Source of the DNA: Bacteroidales bacterium Bact_16
GTDB taxonomy: Bacteria; Bacteroidota; Bacteroidia; Bacteroidales; UBA932
NCBI GenBank assembly: GCA_001602885.1
Contig: LUZH01000272.1
Coordinates: 1-5,672 of the forward strand
Direction: 5' to 3'
Length of the DNA: 5,672 bases
Shown here: positions 1-5,348 of the stretch, one piece after another
Numbering within the stretch: the first letter of the stretch is position 1
Layout: each line of letters starts with the position of its first letter
Translations under genes and position numbers: made by a program
Notes under the pieces: model-generated
The model's database searches: none
Told to the model about the DNA's origin: nothing
What the model saw: the letters and a program-made list of their open reading frames with translations, nothing else

Positions 1-50
1 TTGGCCAGGTGGGAACCGACCTCACCGGCTCCTTCAATGACTATCTTCAT
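1..50 (-). CDS. trkA: Trk potassium transporter regulatory subunit TrkA, N-terminal fragment
   Basis: Only the first 16 codons are inside the window; the gene continues past base 1. They read MKIVIEGAGEVGSHLA, the very typical start of TrkA, including the GxGxxG turn (GAGEVG, residues 7-12) of the Rossmann fold that binds NAD(H). TrkA is the cytoplasmic RCK-type subunit that gates the TrkH potassium channel. The ATG (48-50) lies inside the end of the glycosyltransferase gene in another frame, overlapping it by 17 bases, so translation may be coupled. No good Shine-Dalgarno is visible. A consensus-like Bacteroidota promoter about 190 bases upstream may give it independent transcription. The fragment is short, but the match is characteristic. 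Another RCK or Rossmann protein is the main alternative. Confidence 0.8.
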   Translation of the reverse strand, partial: MKIVIEGAGEVGSHLA

Positions 51-1104
51 AGCGTCTCAAATAATTAAATACTCTCTCTCCCCGCAGGATGCCTTGCAGC
101 AGGATGCAGATCCCGGAGTAGCCCGCGGGAGCGGCGCCGGAGGCGGCCACAGGGTGCGCGGGCGGCTCCTGCCGCAGCTGCCGGTATTCCCGGTGCGCAT
201 CCCGGACGGCCCGGGCGTATGCTGCCTTTCCCGACAGCAAATATACGATTGCCGCGCAACAATCCAAAATCTTGCGCACGCGGATGCGTCCGCGGGCGCG
301 CGCGGGACCGACCGTCGCGGGCAGGTTGTTCTCCAGCAGGAGCAGCCCGTTGCGGAAATTGAGCTTCAGCTTGAAAGTCGACGAGGGCTTGAGCGTGCCG
401 CCGCCCAGGTGCCAGACGCAGCTCTGCGGCACCACGCCCACGCGCCAGCCCGCAAGCTGGGCGCGCCAGCACCAGTCGATCTCTTCCATGTGCGCGAAGA
501 AGCGCGGATCGAGCCCGCCCAGTTCGCGCCAGCAGCGCGTGCGGACCAGCAGGCAGGCGCCGGTCACCCAGAGCACGTCCGCAGGACGGTCGTACTGGCC
601 GGTGTCCTGCTCGGTGCGGTCGAGCACGCGGCCGCGGCAGTAGGGGAAACCGTAGCGGTCCAGCCGGCCGCCGGCGGCGCCGGCATATTCGAAGCGGTCC
701 GTGCGGCGGTAGTCTCCGCCTTCGGGGAGCAGGACGTGCAGCTTGGGGCCGCAGGCGGCGTAGTCCGCGTGCGAGTCCATCCAGTCCACGAGCGGCTCCA
801 GCCATCCGGCATCGACCTCGATGTCGGAATTCATCAGGACCATGTATTCCGGCGCCTCCGGGTCGGCTGCCAACTGCGCCAGAGCGCGGTTGTAGCCGCC
901 CGTGAAGCCGAAATTCTCTTCAAGAAGGATGGTGCGCACCTGCGGGAAACGCTCCGCGAGCAGCTCGCGGGAACCGTCCGTGCTGGCACTGTCCGCGACC
1001 ACCACGCCGGCGTCCAGACTCCGCACGCTGTCCAGCAGCGGAGGAAGGAAGCGGTCCAGGTAGTCCCGCGTGTTCCAGTTCAGGATGACGATCGCGGTGC
1101 GCAT
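34..1104 (-). CDS. Glycosyltransferase family 2 (WbbL/rhamnosyltransferase-like)
   Basis: This 356-residue protein is a typical GT-A fold, inverting GT2 enzyme that transfers a sugar from a nucleotide-sugar donor, most likely in cell-surface polysaccharide or lipopolysaccharide synthesis at the inner membrane face. Visible motifs: the N-terminal beta strand and NWN turn (residues 3-11), DSASTDGS for the nucleotide site (38-45), ENFGFTGGYNRA (63-74), the metal-binding NSD (92-94), the acceptor/base motif HMEEIDWCWR (205-214) and WHLGGGT (231-237). A hydrophobic segment around residues 280-295 in the C-terminal part resembles the membrane-associating tail of related enzymes. The last ~60 residues begin with an Ala/Pro/His-rich linker. 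The start ATG is 6 bases after the slyD stop, with an A-rich upstream stretch (AGAAATAATT) and no Shine-Dalgarno. Donor and acceptor sugars cannot be told from sequence. There are no other glycan genes nearby. Confidence 0.9.
   Translation of the reverse strand: MRTAIVILNWNTRDYLDRFLPPLLDSVRSLDAGVVVADSASTDGSRELLAERFPQVRTILLEENFGFTGGYNRALAQLAADPEAPEYMVLMNSDIEVDAGWLEPLVDWMDSHADYAACGPKLHVLLPEGGDYRRTDRFEYAGAAGGRLDRYGFPYCRGRVLDRTEQDTGQYDRPADVLWVTGACLLVRTRCWRELGGLDPRFFAHMEEIDWCWRAQLAGWRVGVVPQSCVWHLGGGTLKPSSTFKLKLNFRNGLLLLENNLPATVGPARARGRIRVRKILDCCAAIVYLLSGKAAYARAVRDAHREYRQLRQEPPAHPVAASGAAPAGYSGICILLQGILRGERVFNYLRRYEDSH
238..268 (-). promoter_or_regulatory. Candidate Bacteroidota promoter inside the glycosyltransferase gene, facing trkA
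   Basis: Read on the minus strand, TTTG (268-265) is followed by exactly 19 bases and then TATATTTG (245-238). This matches the Bacteroides primary sigma consensus TTTG-N19-TAnnTTTG at every defined position. Transcription would begin near base 230, giving a leader of about 180 bases ahead of the trkA ATG at 50. The site lies within codons for the hydrophobic segment of the glycosyltransferase, so chance is possible, but it is the only full match on this strand. Confidence 0.5.
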
Positions 1105-1110
1105 CGGGAA

Positions 1111-1731
1111 TTATTTCTGGCAGTCGCCGTTGCAGTCGCAGTCGCCTTCGCCCTTGCAGTCGCAGTCGCCTTCGCCCTTGCAGTCGCAGTCGCCTTCGCC
1201 TTTGTGGCAGTCGCCCTTGCCGTGGCAGCACTTGTGGCCCTCCTGCGGGAGGTATTCGCCGTGCAGGCCTTCGGTCAGCTCCTTCTCGGTGGCGCTGCGC
1301 ACGCTCTCCACCTTGCCGGTGAAGTGCAGGGTCTTGCCGGCCATCGGATGGTTGAAATCCATCTTGACGGAGCTGTCGGTGACCTCACGCACCGTGCCCT
1401 GGACCACCTGCCCGGCCTGGTTGAGCATCGGGATGGTGCGGCCGACCACGAGGAACTCCTCGCGGACCTGGCCGTCGATGGCGAAAGCCGTCTTCGGGAG
1501 GTCGATCACATAGGAGAGATCATATTTGCCGTAGCCGTCTTCGGGGCTCAGGACGAAATCAAACGCATCGCCCGGCTCTTTGTCCTGCAGGGCGGCTTCA
1601 AACTTGGGAAGGAGCATGCCGGTGCCGTGGATGTACTCCAGGGGAGCGCCGGGGGCGGATTTGTCCGCGATCTGTCCTTCTACTTCGAGGGCGTAGCTCA
1701 CGGCTACGACTTTGTCATTCTGTACTTTCAT
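1111..1731 (-). CDS. slyD: FKBP-type peptidyl-prolyl isomerase, SlyD-like, with Cys-rich metal-binding tail
   Basis: This 206-residue cytoplasmic folding helper catalyses cis-trans isomerisation of prolyl bonds. The FKBP core opens with MKVQNDKVVAVSYALEVEGQ, then YIHGTGMLLPKFEAAL (33-48) and FDFVLSPEDGYGKYD (57-71). The insert-in-flap chaperone domain spans roughly 72-125, and NHPMAGKTLHF (127-137) closes the core as in E. coli SlyD (NHMLAGQNLKF). The tail from residue 166 carries 10 Cys and 3 His, including three perfect KGEGDCDC repeats (177-200). E. coli SlyD uses a His-rich tail to bind nickel, so metal buffering or delivery is likely here, but which metal is unknown. The start is fixed by the first Met. 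It sits 28 bases after the tldE stop and only 4 bases from a -7 box, suggesting its own, near-leaderless transcript. Confidence 0.9.
   Translation of the reverse strand: MKVQNDKVVAVSYALEVEGQIADKSAPGAPLEYIHGTGMLLPKFEAALQDKEPGDAFDFVLSPEDGYGKYDLSYVIDLPKTAFAIDGQVREEFLVVGRTIPMLNQAGQVVQGTVREVTDSSVKMDFNHPMAGKTLHFTGKVESVRSATEKELTEGLHGEYLPQEGHKCCHGKGDCHKGEGDCDCKGEGDCDCKGEGDCDCNGDCQK
1132..1203 (-). repeat. Three 24-bp tandem repeats encoding the KGEGDCDC tail of SlyD
   Basis: Units lie at 1132-1155, 1156-1179 and 1180-1203. The first two are identical and the third differs at one base. Each encodes KGEGDCDC, so copy-number change by slippage would add or remove two cysteines without a frameshift. The flanking codons (HKCCHGKGDCH and NGDCQK) look like degenerate relatives of the unit. 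Confidence 0.95.
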
Positions 1732-1735
1732 ATTG

Positions 1736-1743
1736 CAAAGTTA
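1736..1743 (-). promoter_or_regulatory. Candidate -7 box directly upstream of slyD
   Basis: The minus strand reads TAACTTTG, a perfect TAnnTTTG box, ending 4 bases before the slyD ATG at 1731. The usual -33 TTTG at 19 bases further upstream is not present (it reads CGGG), so the promoter may be weak or need an activator. It lies in the longest intergenic gap of the window, between the tldE stop and slyD. The start of transcription would fall at or almost at the ATG. Confidence 0.45.
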
Positions 1744-1759
1744 GTGCTTTTCGGGGAAT

Positions 1760-3265
1760 TTACCCGCTGAAGTCCACCTCCTCGAAGGCGAGGGTGGGGA
1801 CCAGCTTGGTCTGGCAGGGTCGCGCGTCGTCGCCGGCGGCGACCAGGTGCGACCACAGCTGCAGGAAATTGCCTGTCATCAGCATCCCGCTCACGGGCCG
1901 GACGATCTGCCCGTTCTCGAACAGATAGCCTTCGACGCCGTAGGAGAAGTCGCCGGTGACGGGGTTGCTGTTGCCGCCGTTGAAGTCGGTGACCAGGATG
2001 CCGCGGCCGCAGCGGCGCAGGATCGCGTCGCGGTCCAGCCCGGCGACCGGCCAGGGCAGGACCTTCGGGCGCGTCGCGTCCTCGACGGTCGGCGCCATCT
2101 GCATCTTGGCCGCCATGTAGGTGTTGATGAAATACTGCTTCACCACGCCCCGCTCGACGACCGGCGCCTCGACGGTCGCGACGCCTTCGGAGTCGAAATA
2201 CTTGGAGCAGGTCTGCCCCGGGATGCGGGGCACGTCCAGGATGGTGAGCCCTTCGGGGAACACCTGCTGCCCGAGGCTGTCCATCAGGAACGAATTGTTT
2301 TGCTGGATGGAATAGCCGCTCAGCGCCCGAAGCAGGGGCGAAACGAGCTTGGAGGCCATCTCGGCGTCGATCACGGCCGTGTAGCGGCCGCCGGGCGCGG
2401 GCTCCGAGCCGATCTGGCCCGCGGCGCGCGCGAGCGCCTCCCGGCCGCACGCCGGCGCGTCCAGCTCCGAGAGCCGCGACGACGCGTCCCACCAATACCC
2501 GCTATACTTCTCCCCGTCGCTCTCGACGGTAATCTCCACCCCATAGTCGAACGACGTCTCACTGTGCCGGCAGCACACCCCGTTCGTATCCATCACCACC
2601 GTCTCATAAATGCTGTCGCTATATTCCCCCTCCTCGCTTATAATCTCGTAATTCTTTACGGGAGCGGGGGAAGTGGCCCCTGCAAAACCGTGGCCGCCCT
2701 TTTCCAGCGTTGCAGCGGCAGCAGCCTCTGAAAACCGTGCCACCCTCGGCATCGTAAGAGGGGGGACCGCAAGCGAAGCGCAGTGGTGGGGTCCGACGCA
2801 GTCGGACGTTTTCAGAGGCTGGCTGCCGTGCAACGAAGAATGCAGGACAGAAGCGTTGAGCGCGAGCTGCCTGCGGTCGGCAGGGGAGAGCGAAGCGCGG
2901 GACGGGTCGACGAGCCCGAGCTCGTCGCCGGTCAGCGCGTCGTGGCAGCACCGCGCCGGGTCCGGCAGCGAGCGGCACGGATCCTCCGCGACCATGCGCG
3001 TGGCCGCCACCGCCCGGGCGATGAAGCCCTCCAGCGCAGCCGGATCCAGCTTGTTGGTCGAATAGCTCCCGAAACGCCCGTCCACGAACAGCGCCAGCGA
3101 CAGCGACCGGTCCGCACAATGCGTCACACGGTCCACCTCGCCGTCCAGCGTGGCCACCAGGTCCTCCTCACTCTTGGAAAGCGTCGCCCGCGCATGCTGC
3201 GCCCCCGCCTCCTGCGCCATCCGCAACGCCTCGCGGACAAAATCCAGTTCCAGATCCGTAATCAT
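1760..3265 (-). CDS. tldE: TldE/PmbA, non-zinc partner of the TldD/TldE protease
   Basis: The protein has 501 residues from the ATG at 3265. TldE pairs with TldD in the cytoplasm to form a protease that degrades unfolded peptides and, in some bacteria, trims microcin B17 or removes CcdA. As expected for TldE it lacks the HExxxH zinc motif. Family signatures are YWWDASSRLSEL in the central domain, RYTAVIDAEMASKLVSPLL, QQNNSFLMDSLGQQV, YFDSEGVAT, the strongly conserved FNGGNSNPVTGDFSYGVEGY, and the C-terminal end FEEVDFSG typical of Bacteroidota homologues. I chose ATG 3265 over an in-frame GTG at 3274 because the GTG is itself part of a strong Shine-Dalgarno placed 5 bases before the ATG; the gene then starts 1 base after the tldD stop. 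Residues about 144-200 do not look like the family and correspond to an inserted palindromic element plus a repeat fragment. The reading frame stays open, so the protein may still work. Confidence 0.92.
   Translation of the reverse strand: MITDLELDFVREALRMAQEAGAQHARATLSKSEEDLVATLDGEVDRVTHCADRSLSLALFVDGRFGSYSTNKLDPAALEGFIARAVAATRMVAEDPCRSLPDPARCCHDALTGDELGLVDPSRASLSPADRRQLALNASVLHSSLHGSQPLKTSDCVGPHHCASLAVPPLTMPRVARFSEAAAAATLEKGGHGFAGATSPAPVKNYEIISEEGEYSDSIYETVVMDTNGVCCRHSETSFDYGVEITVESDGEKYSGYWWDASSRLSELDAPACGREALARAAGQIGSEPAPGGRYTAVIDAEMASKLVSPLLRALSGYSIQQNNSFLMDSLGQQVFPEGLTILDVPRIPGQTCSKYFDSEGVATVEAPVVERGVVKQYFINTYMAAKMQMAPTVEDATRPKVLPWPVAGLDRDAILRRCGRGILVTDFNGGNSNPVTGDFSYGVEGYLFENGQIVRPVSGMLMTGNFLQLWSHLVAAGDDARPCQTKLVPTLAFEEVDFSG
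2682..2699. repeat. Partial copy of the palindromic element core next to the tldE insertion
   Basis: The + strand reads GCAAAACCGTGGCCGCCC. The tldD element (4378-4395) reads GCAAAACCGTAGCCACCC, 16 of 18 identical, and the tldE element has the similar AAAACCGT and GCCACCC at 2731-2745. It lies 8 bases from the end of the tldE element and encodes GGHGFA, like the GGYGFA encoded by the tldD element. The matching hairpin is absent, so it looks like a remnant or the end of an older copy. Confidence 0.6.
2708..2835. repeat. Palindromic element inserted in frame in tldE (about 128 bp)
   Basis: The ends form 28-base inverted arms (2708-2735 and 2808-2835). On one strand both begin GTTTTCAGAGGCTG and end TGCAACG, differing by one insertion and one deletion. 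Between them lie AAAACCGT and GCCACCC, a hairpin CCCTC-loop-GAGGG (2743-2762, loop GGCATCGTAA), the short palindrome GCGAAGCGC (2773-2781), and a perfect 7-bp hairpin GTCCGAC-GCA-GTCGGAC (2791-2807). It encodes roughly residues 144-187 of TldE, a stretch rich in Ala, Ser and Pro with no family similarity. No transposase or other gene is encoded, so if mobile it would be moved in trans. The exact insertion edges are uncertain. Confidence 0.8.
2870..2898. repeat. Possible remnant: small hairpin plus GCGAAGCGC in tldE
   Basis: A 5-bp hairpin CCTGC-GGTCG-GCAGG (2870-2884) is followed by GGAGA and GCGAAGCGC (2890-2898). The tldD element has the same order: a hairpin, a purine-rich spacer, then the GCGAAGCGC palindrome. 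The encoded residues (SLSPADRRQLA) fit the normal TldE sequence, so chance is a real possibility. Confidence 0.25.
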
Positions 3266-3266
3266 C

Positions 3267-4772
3267 TCAATCACCTCCGACCGTTAAATGGCTGATCAAA
3301 ACAGACGGAATGCCGCACGACACGGCGACACTCTGCTCCTTGCCGCAGGTCCAGGTCCCCTCGTCGATCTTCAGATCGCCGGCGACCCCTTCGATATCGG
3401 CAAGCGCCTGCGGCCCGTTGCCGATCACGTTGATATCCTTGACAGGCATCGTGAGCCGGCCGTTCTCGATCAGGAAGCCGCTCTTGACGAAGAAAGTAAA
3501 ATCCCCCTCGCCGATCTTCACCTGTCCGTTGGCAAATTGGTCCACGTAGATCCCCTTCTTCACCGAAGCGATCAGATCCTCCCGCGTCCCGTCGCTGCCA
3601 CTTTCCATATAAGTCGTCCGCATCCGCGGAATCGGATTGTAGCGGAACGACTCCCGGCGGCCGTTGCCCGTCGGCGCCACCCCATAATACGAAGCGCTGA
3701 TCCGGTCGTGCAGATAAGAAGTCAGCACGCCGTCCGTGACCATGTAGGTCTTCTGGCCCGGCACGCCCTCATCGTCATAATTGCAGGCCCCGCGGCTCGC
3801 AGGCACCGTGGCGTCGTCCAGGATATTGATTCCCGGGCGGCAGATCCGCTGCCCCATCCGGCCGCTGAAAATCGACTGCCCCTTGCGGTTGAAATCCGCC
3901 TCGAAAGCATGCCCCATCGCCTCGTGCAGCAAGATGCCGGAGGCACCCGCGCCCATCACCACGGGCATCCGCCCGCCCTTCGGGCGCTTCGCCTCGAAAC
4001 GCGCATCCATCCCGTCGACCGCCCGGCTCACGAGATCCTCGAGGACCTCGTCACAGATCATCTCCGCCCCCTGGCGGAGACTCCGCGACACCGTGTTGCT
4101 CTCCGTGCGCTTCCCTTGCTGGAAGATCACCTGCACGGAAATGCTGCCCAGCGGCCGGTGGTCCTGCGTCGCCTCGCCCAGCGAATTGTACATCAGCACG
4201 TCGCTGACCGAATACGACAACACCGCCACTACCTTCAGCACGCGGCTGTCCCGTGCCCGGATCCCCGCCTCAATCCTTTGCAGGAACGGCACGGACCCCG
4301 CCACTTCCGCCTCTTCCCAGGGAGTCAGTTCCGGATAGAAATTCTTGTTTTTCGCGTTGGGTGCGGCATTCTGGTCCGCAAAACCGTAGCCACCCATGGC
4401 TTCGTAAATGGGAGGGACCCAACCGTCAGGTTGGGAGGGATGAGCGCGAAGCGCGAAGTTTTTCGGGTCAGAAGCCCCGACGCCGGCAGATACCGCTATT
4501 GAAGCGGCGGCGCGGGCGGCAGACTTCAGCGAAGCGAAATCCGTCGTCTCCGCATAGGCATAGCCCGTCTTCTCACCCTTGAGGACCCGGATCCCGCAAC
4601 CGAAATCCACATGATAGCCCCCCGATCCGACCACCCCATCGCGGAGCAGCAGATCATGATAAGACGTGTCCTCGAAATACAGATCACACCAGTCGCCGCC
4701 ATCCCGCAGCCCCTCGGCCACGAGCGCGCGCAACTGCTCTTCGGTCACCCCGAAACGCTCAAAACTCTTCAT
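3267..4772 (-). CDS. tldD: TldD, zinc metalloprotease subunit of TldD/TldE
   Basis: TldD carries the active site of the heterodimeric TldD/TldE protease, which threads and cuts unfolded peptides in the cytoplasm. The 501-residue protein has domain 1 (about 1-95, with GIRVLKGEKTGYAYAET at 60-76), a central domain, and a C-terminal domain. Catalysis is supported by HEAMGH (283-288), the HExxxH motif with two zinc-ligand His and the general-base Glu, and by Cys476 in TCGKEQ, the third ligand position. Other hallmarks are FNRKGQSIFSGRMG, YDDEGVPGQ, PTGNGRRESF and the terminal LTVGGD. The ATG overlaps the kinase gene by 14 bases, implying translational coupling, with no Shine-Dalgarno visible. Residues about 100-136 are foreign to the family and come from a palindromic element inserted without breaking the frame. 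They fall between domains 1 and 2, away from the zinc site, so activity is probably kept. Confidence 0.95.
   Translation of the reverse strand: MKSFERFGVTEEQLRALVAEGLRDGGDWCDLYFEDTSYHDLLLRDGVVGSGGYHVDFGCGIRVLKGEKTGYAYAETTDFASLKSAARAAASIAVSAGVGASDPKNFALRAHPSQPDGWVPPIYEAMGGYGFADQNAAPNAKNKNFYPELTPWEEAEVAGSVPFLQRIEAGIRARDSRVLKVVAVLSYSVSDVLMYNSLGEATQDHRPLGSISVQVIFQQGKRTESNTVSRSLRQGAEMICDEVLEDLVSRAVDGMDARFEAKRPKGGRMPVVMGAGASGILLHEAMGHAFEADFNRKGQSIFSGRMGQRICRPGINILDDATVPASRGACNYDDEGVPGQKTYMVTDGVLTSYLHDRISASYYGVAPTGNGRRESFRYNPIPRMRTTYMESGSDGTREDLIASVKKGIYVDQFANGQVKIGEGDFTFFVKSGFLIENGRLTMPVKDINVIGNGPQALADIEGVAGDLKIDEGTWTCGKEQSVAVSCGIPSVLISHLTVGGD
3271..3278 (-). promoter_or_regulatory. Strong Shine-Dalgarno for tldE, inside the end of tldD
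   Basis: The minus strand reads GGAGGTGA (3278-3271), fully complementary to the 16S rRNA 3' end, 5 bases before the tldE ATG at 3265. It decides between this ATG and the overlapping GTG. It also encodes the conserved C-terminal GGD of TldD, and Bacteroidota rarely rely on such sites, so it may be partly coincidental. Confidence 0.6.
4366..4476. repeat. Palindromic element inserted in frame in tldD (about 111 bp)
   Basis: The ends are 19-base inverted arms (4366-4384 and 4458-4476), 14 of 19 positions matching, with two of the mismatches transitions. Inside are AAAACCGT and GCCACCC, the hairpin CCCAT-loop-ATGGG (4393-4412, loop GGCTTCGTAA), a 7-bp hairpin CCCAACC-GTCA-GGTTGGG (4418-4435), and the palindrome GCGCGAAGCGC (4444-4454). 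The first part aligns with the tldE element, while the two later hairpins come in the opposite order. Arm to arm it is exactly 37 codons and encodes TldD residues about 100-136, which have no counterpart in ordinary TldD. Confidence 0.78.
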
Positions 4773-5343
4773 TCGGATGCGCTATACTCCAGATAGCCTG
4801 ATATTTTTCGTTGTCCTTGATATACATCACCCCTCTCGACCCCTCGGCAACGACAGTAAACGGCGGACGCGAATTGTCCGCCAGCACCCAGCGGTCCACC
4901 ACCGGGATATACGCGTCGAAGAAATACTGCAGGCCCATCACATACCGGCGCCGCACCACGGCGTCCGGAATGTTGTGCCCGCCGGCGGCCACCCGGTTGC
5001 GTACCCGCTGGATCGCCAGATCCGGCGAATTGAGCCAGAAATACATCAACGTGGACTCGTAGCCCCGGGCCTTCGCGTCCTTGACAATGTGCAGCAGCGT
5101 GCGCGTCGCGAGCGTGGTCTCGACCGCAAAATCCAGGTTGCGCTCCAGCAGATAGTTGATCTTCATCAACATGTACCGGCTCGCAGTCACCGACGCCGCC
5201 CCCGGGTCAAAAGGCGAAAAACTCTTCGCAAACTCGTCCGAGTTGACAAACTCACGGCAATTCAACAGATCCGGCAAGAGGGTGTATGACGCCGTGGTCT
5301 TGCCGGATCCGTTGCAGCCGGATATGATATACAGCTTGGGCAA
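4759..5343 (-). CDS. Zeta-toxin-superfamily P-loop kinase, no antitoxin seen
   Basis: The protein has 194 residues. A Walker A motif GCNGSGKT (9-16) follows one beta strand. NSDEF (34-38) matches the catalytic Asp region of zeta/PezT kinases, ETT (75-77) the substrate-contact segment, and the RVRNRVAAGGHNIP stretch with RRRY (113-134) the phosphate-binding arginine lid. Zeta toxins phosphorylate UDP-N-acetylglucosamine; whether this relative does is unknown, because many chromosomal members have no known substrate. The start is TTG at 5343, 5 bases after the pepD stop. An in-frame stop lies just upstream and no ATG or GTG precedes the P-loop, so TTG is the only reasonable choice. No epsilon-type antitoxin gene lies on either side, and placement between peptidase genes in a tight operon argues for a metabolic kinase rather than a toxin. 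Confidence 0.75.
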   Translation of the reverse strand: MPKLYIISGCNGSGKTTASYTLLPDLLNCREFVNSDEFAKSFSPFDPGAASVTASRYMLMKINYLLERNLDFAVETTLATRTLLHIVKDAKARGYESTLMYFWLNSPDLAIQRVRNRVAAGGHNIPDAVVRRRYVMGLQYFFDAYIPVVDRWVLADNSRPPFTVVAEGSRGVMYIKDNEKYQAIWSIAHPNEEF

Positions 5344-5348
5344 TTCCC

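Noticed and set aside
1132..1203. CRISPR-like array from the regular 24-bp spacing
   Set aside because: The units are contiguous without spacers and encode a repeated metal-binding peptide in frame.
1..1770. 589-codon open frame on the plus strand with a long Ala/Val/Phe hydrophobic run
   Set aside because: It is antisense to the well-supported glycosyltransferase and slyD genes, starts at the window edge, and its hydrophobic run is just the reverse reading of the Cys-Asp repeat. GC-rich codon bias explains the lack of stops.
2791..2807. Perfect 7-bp hairpin as a transcription terminator in tldE
   Set aside because: It is in the middle of an intact coding frame; on the minus strand, the direction of transcription, no T-run follows. 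It is better explained as part of the palindromic element.
3272..3274. GTG as the tldE start, giving 3 extra residues
   Set aside because: It is part of the Shine-Dalgarno GGAGGTGA, and the ATG at 3265 has ideal 5-base spacing from it.
3288..4502. 404-codon plus-strand open frame opposite tldD
   Set aside because: It has no recognisable motif and is Arg/His/Pro-rich as expected for the shadow of a GC-rich gene. The opposite strand encodes clear TldD with zinc ligands.
1760..4772. TldD/TldE as part of a RiPP or microcin maturation cluster
   Set aside because: There is no precursor peptide, cyclodehydratase, radical SAM enzyme or exporter in the window. The neighbours are housekeeping genes.
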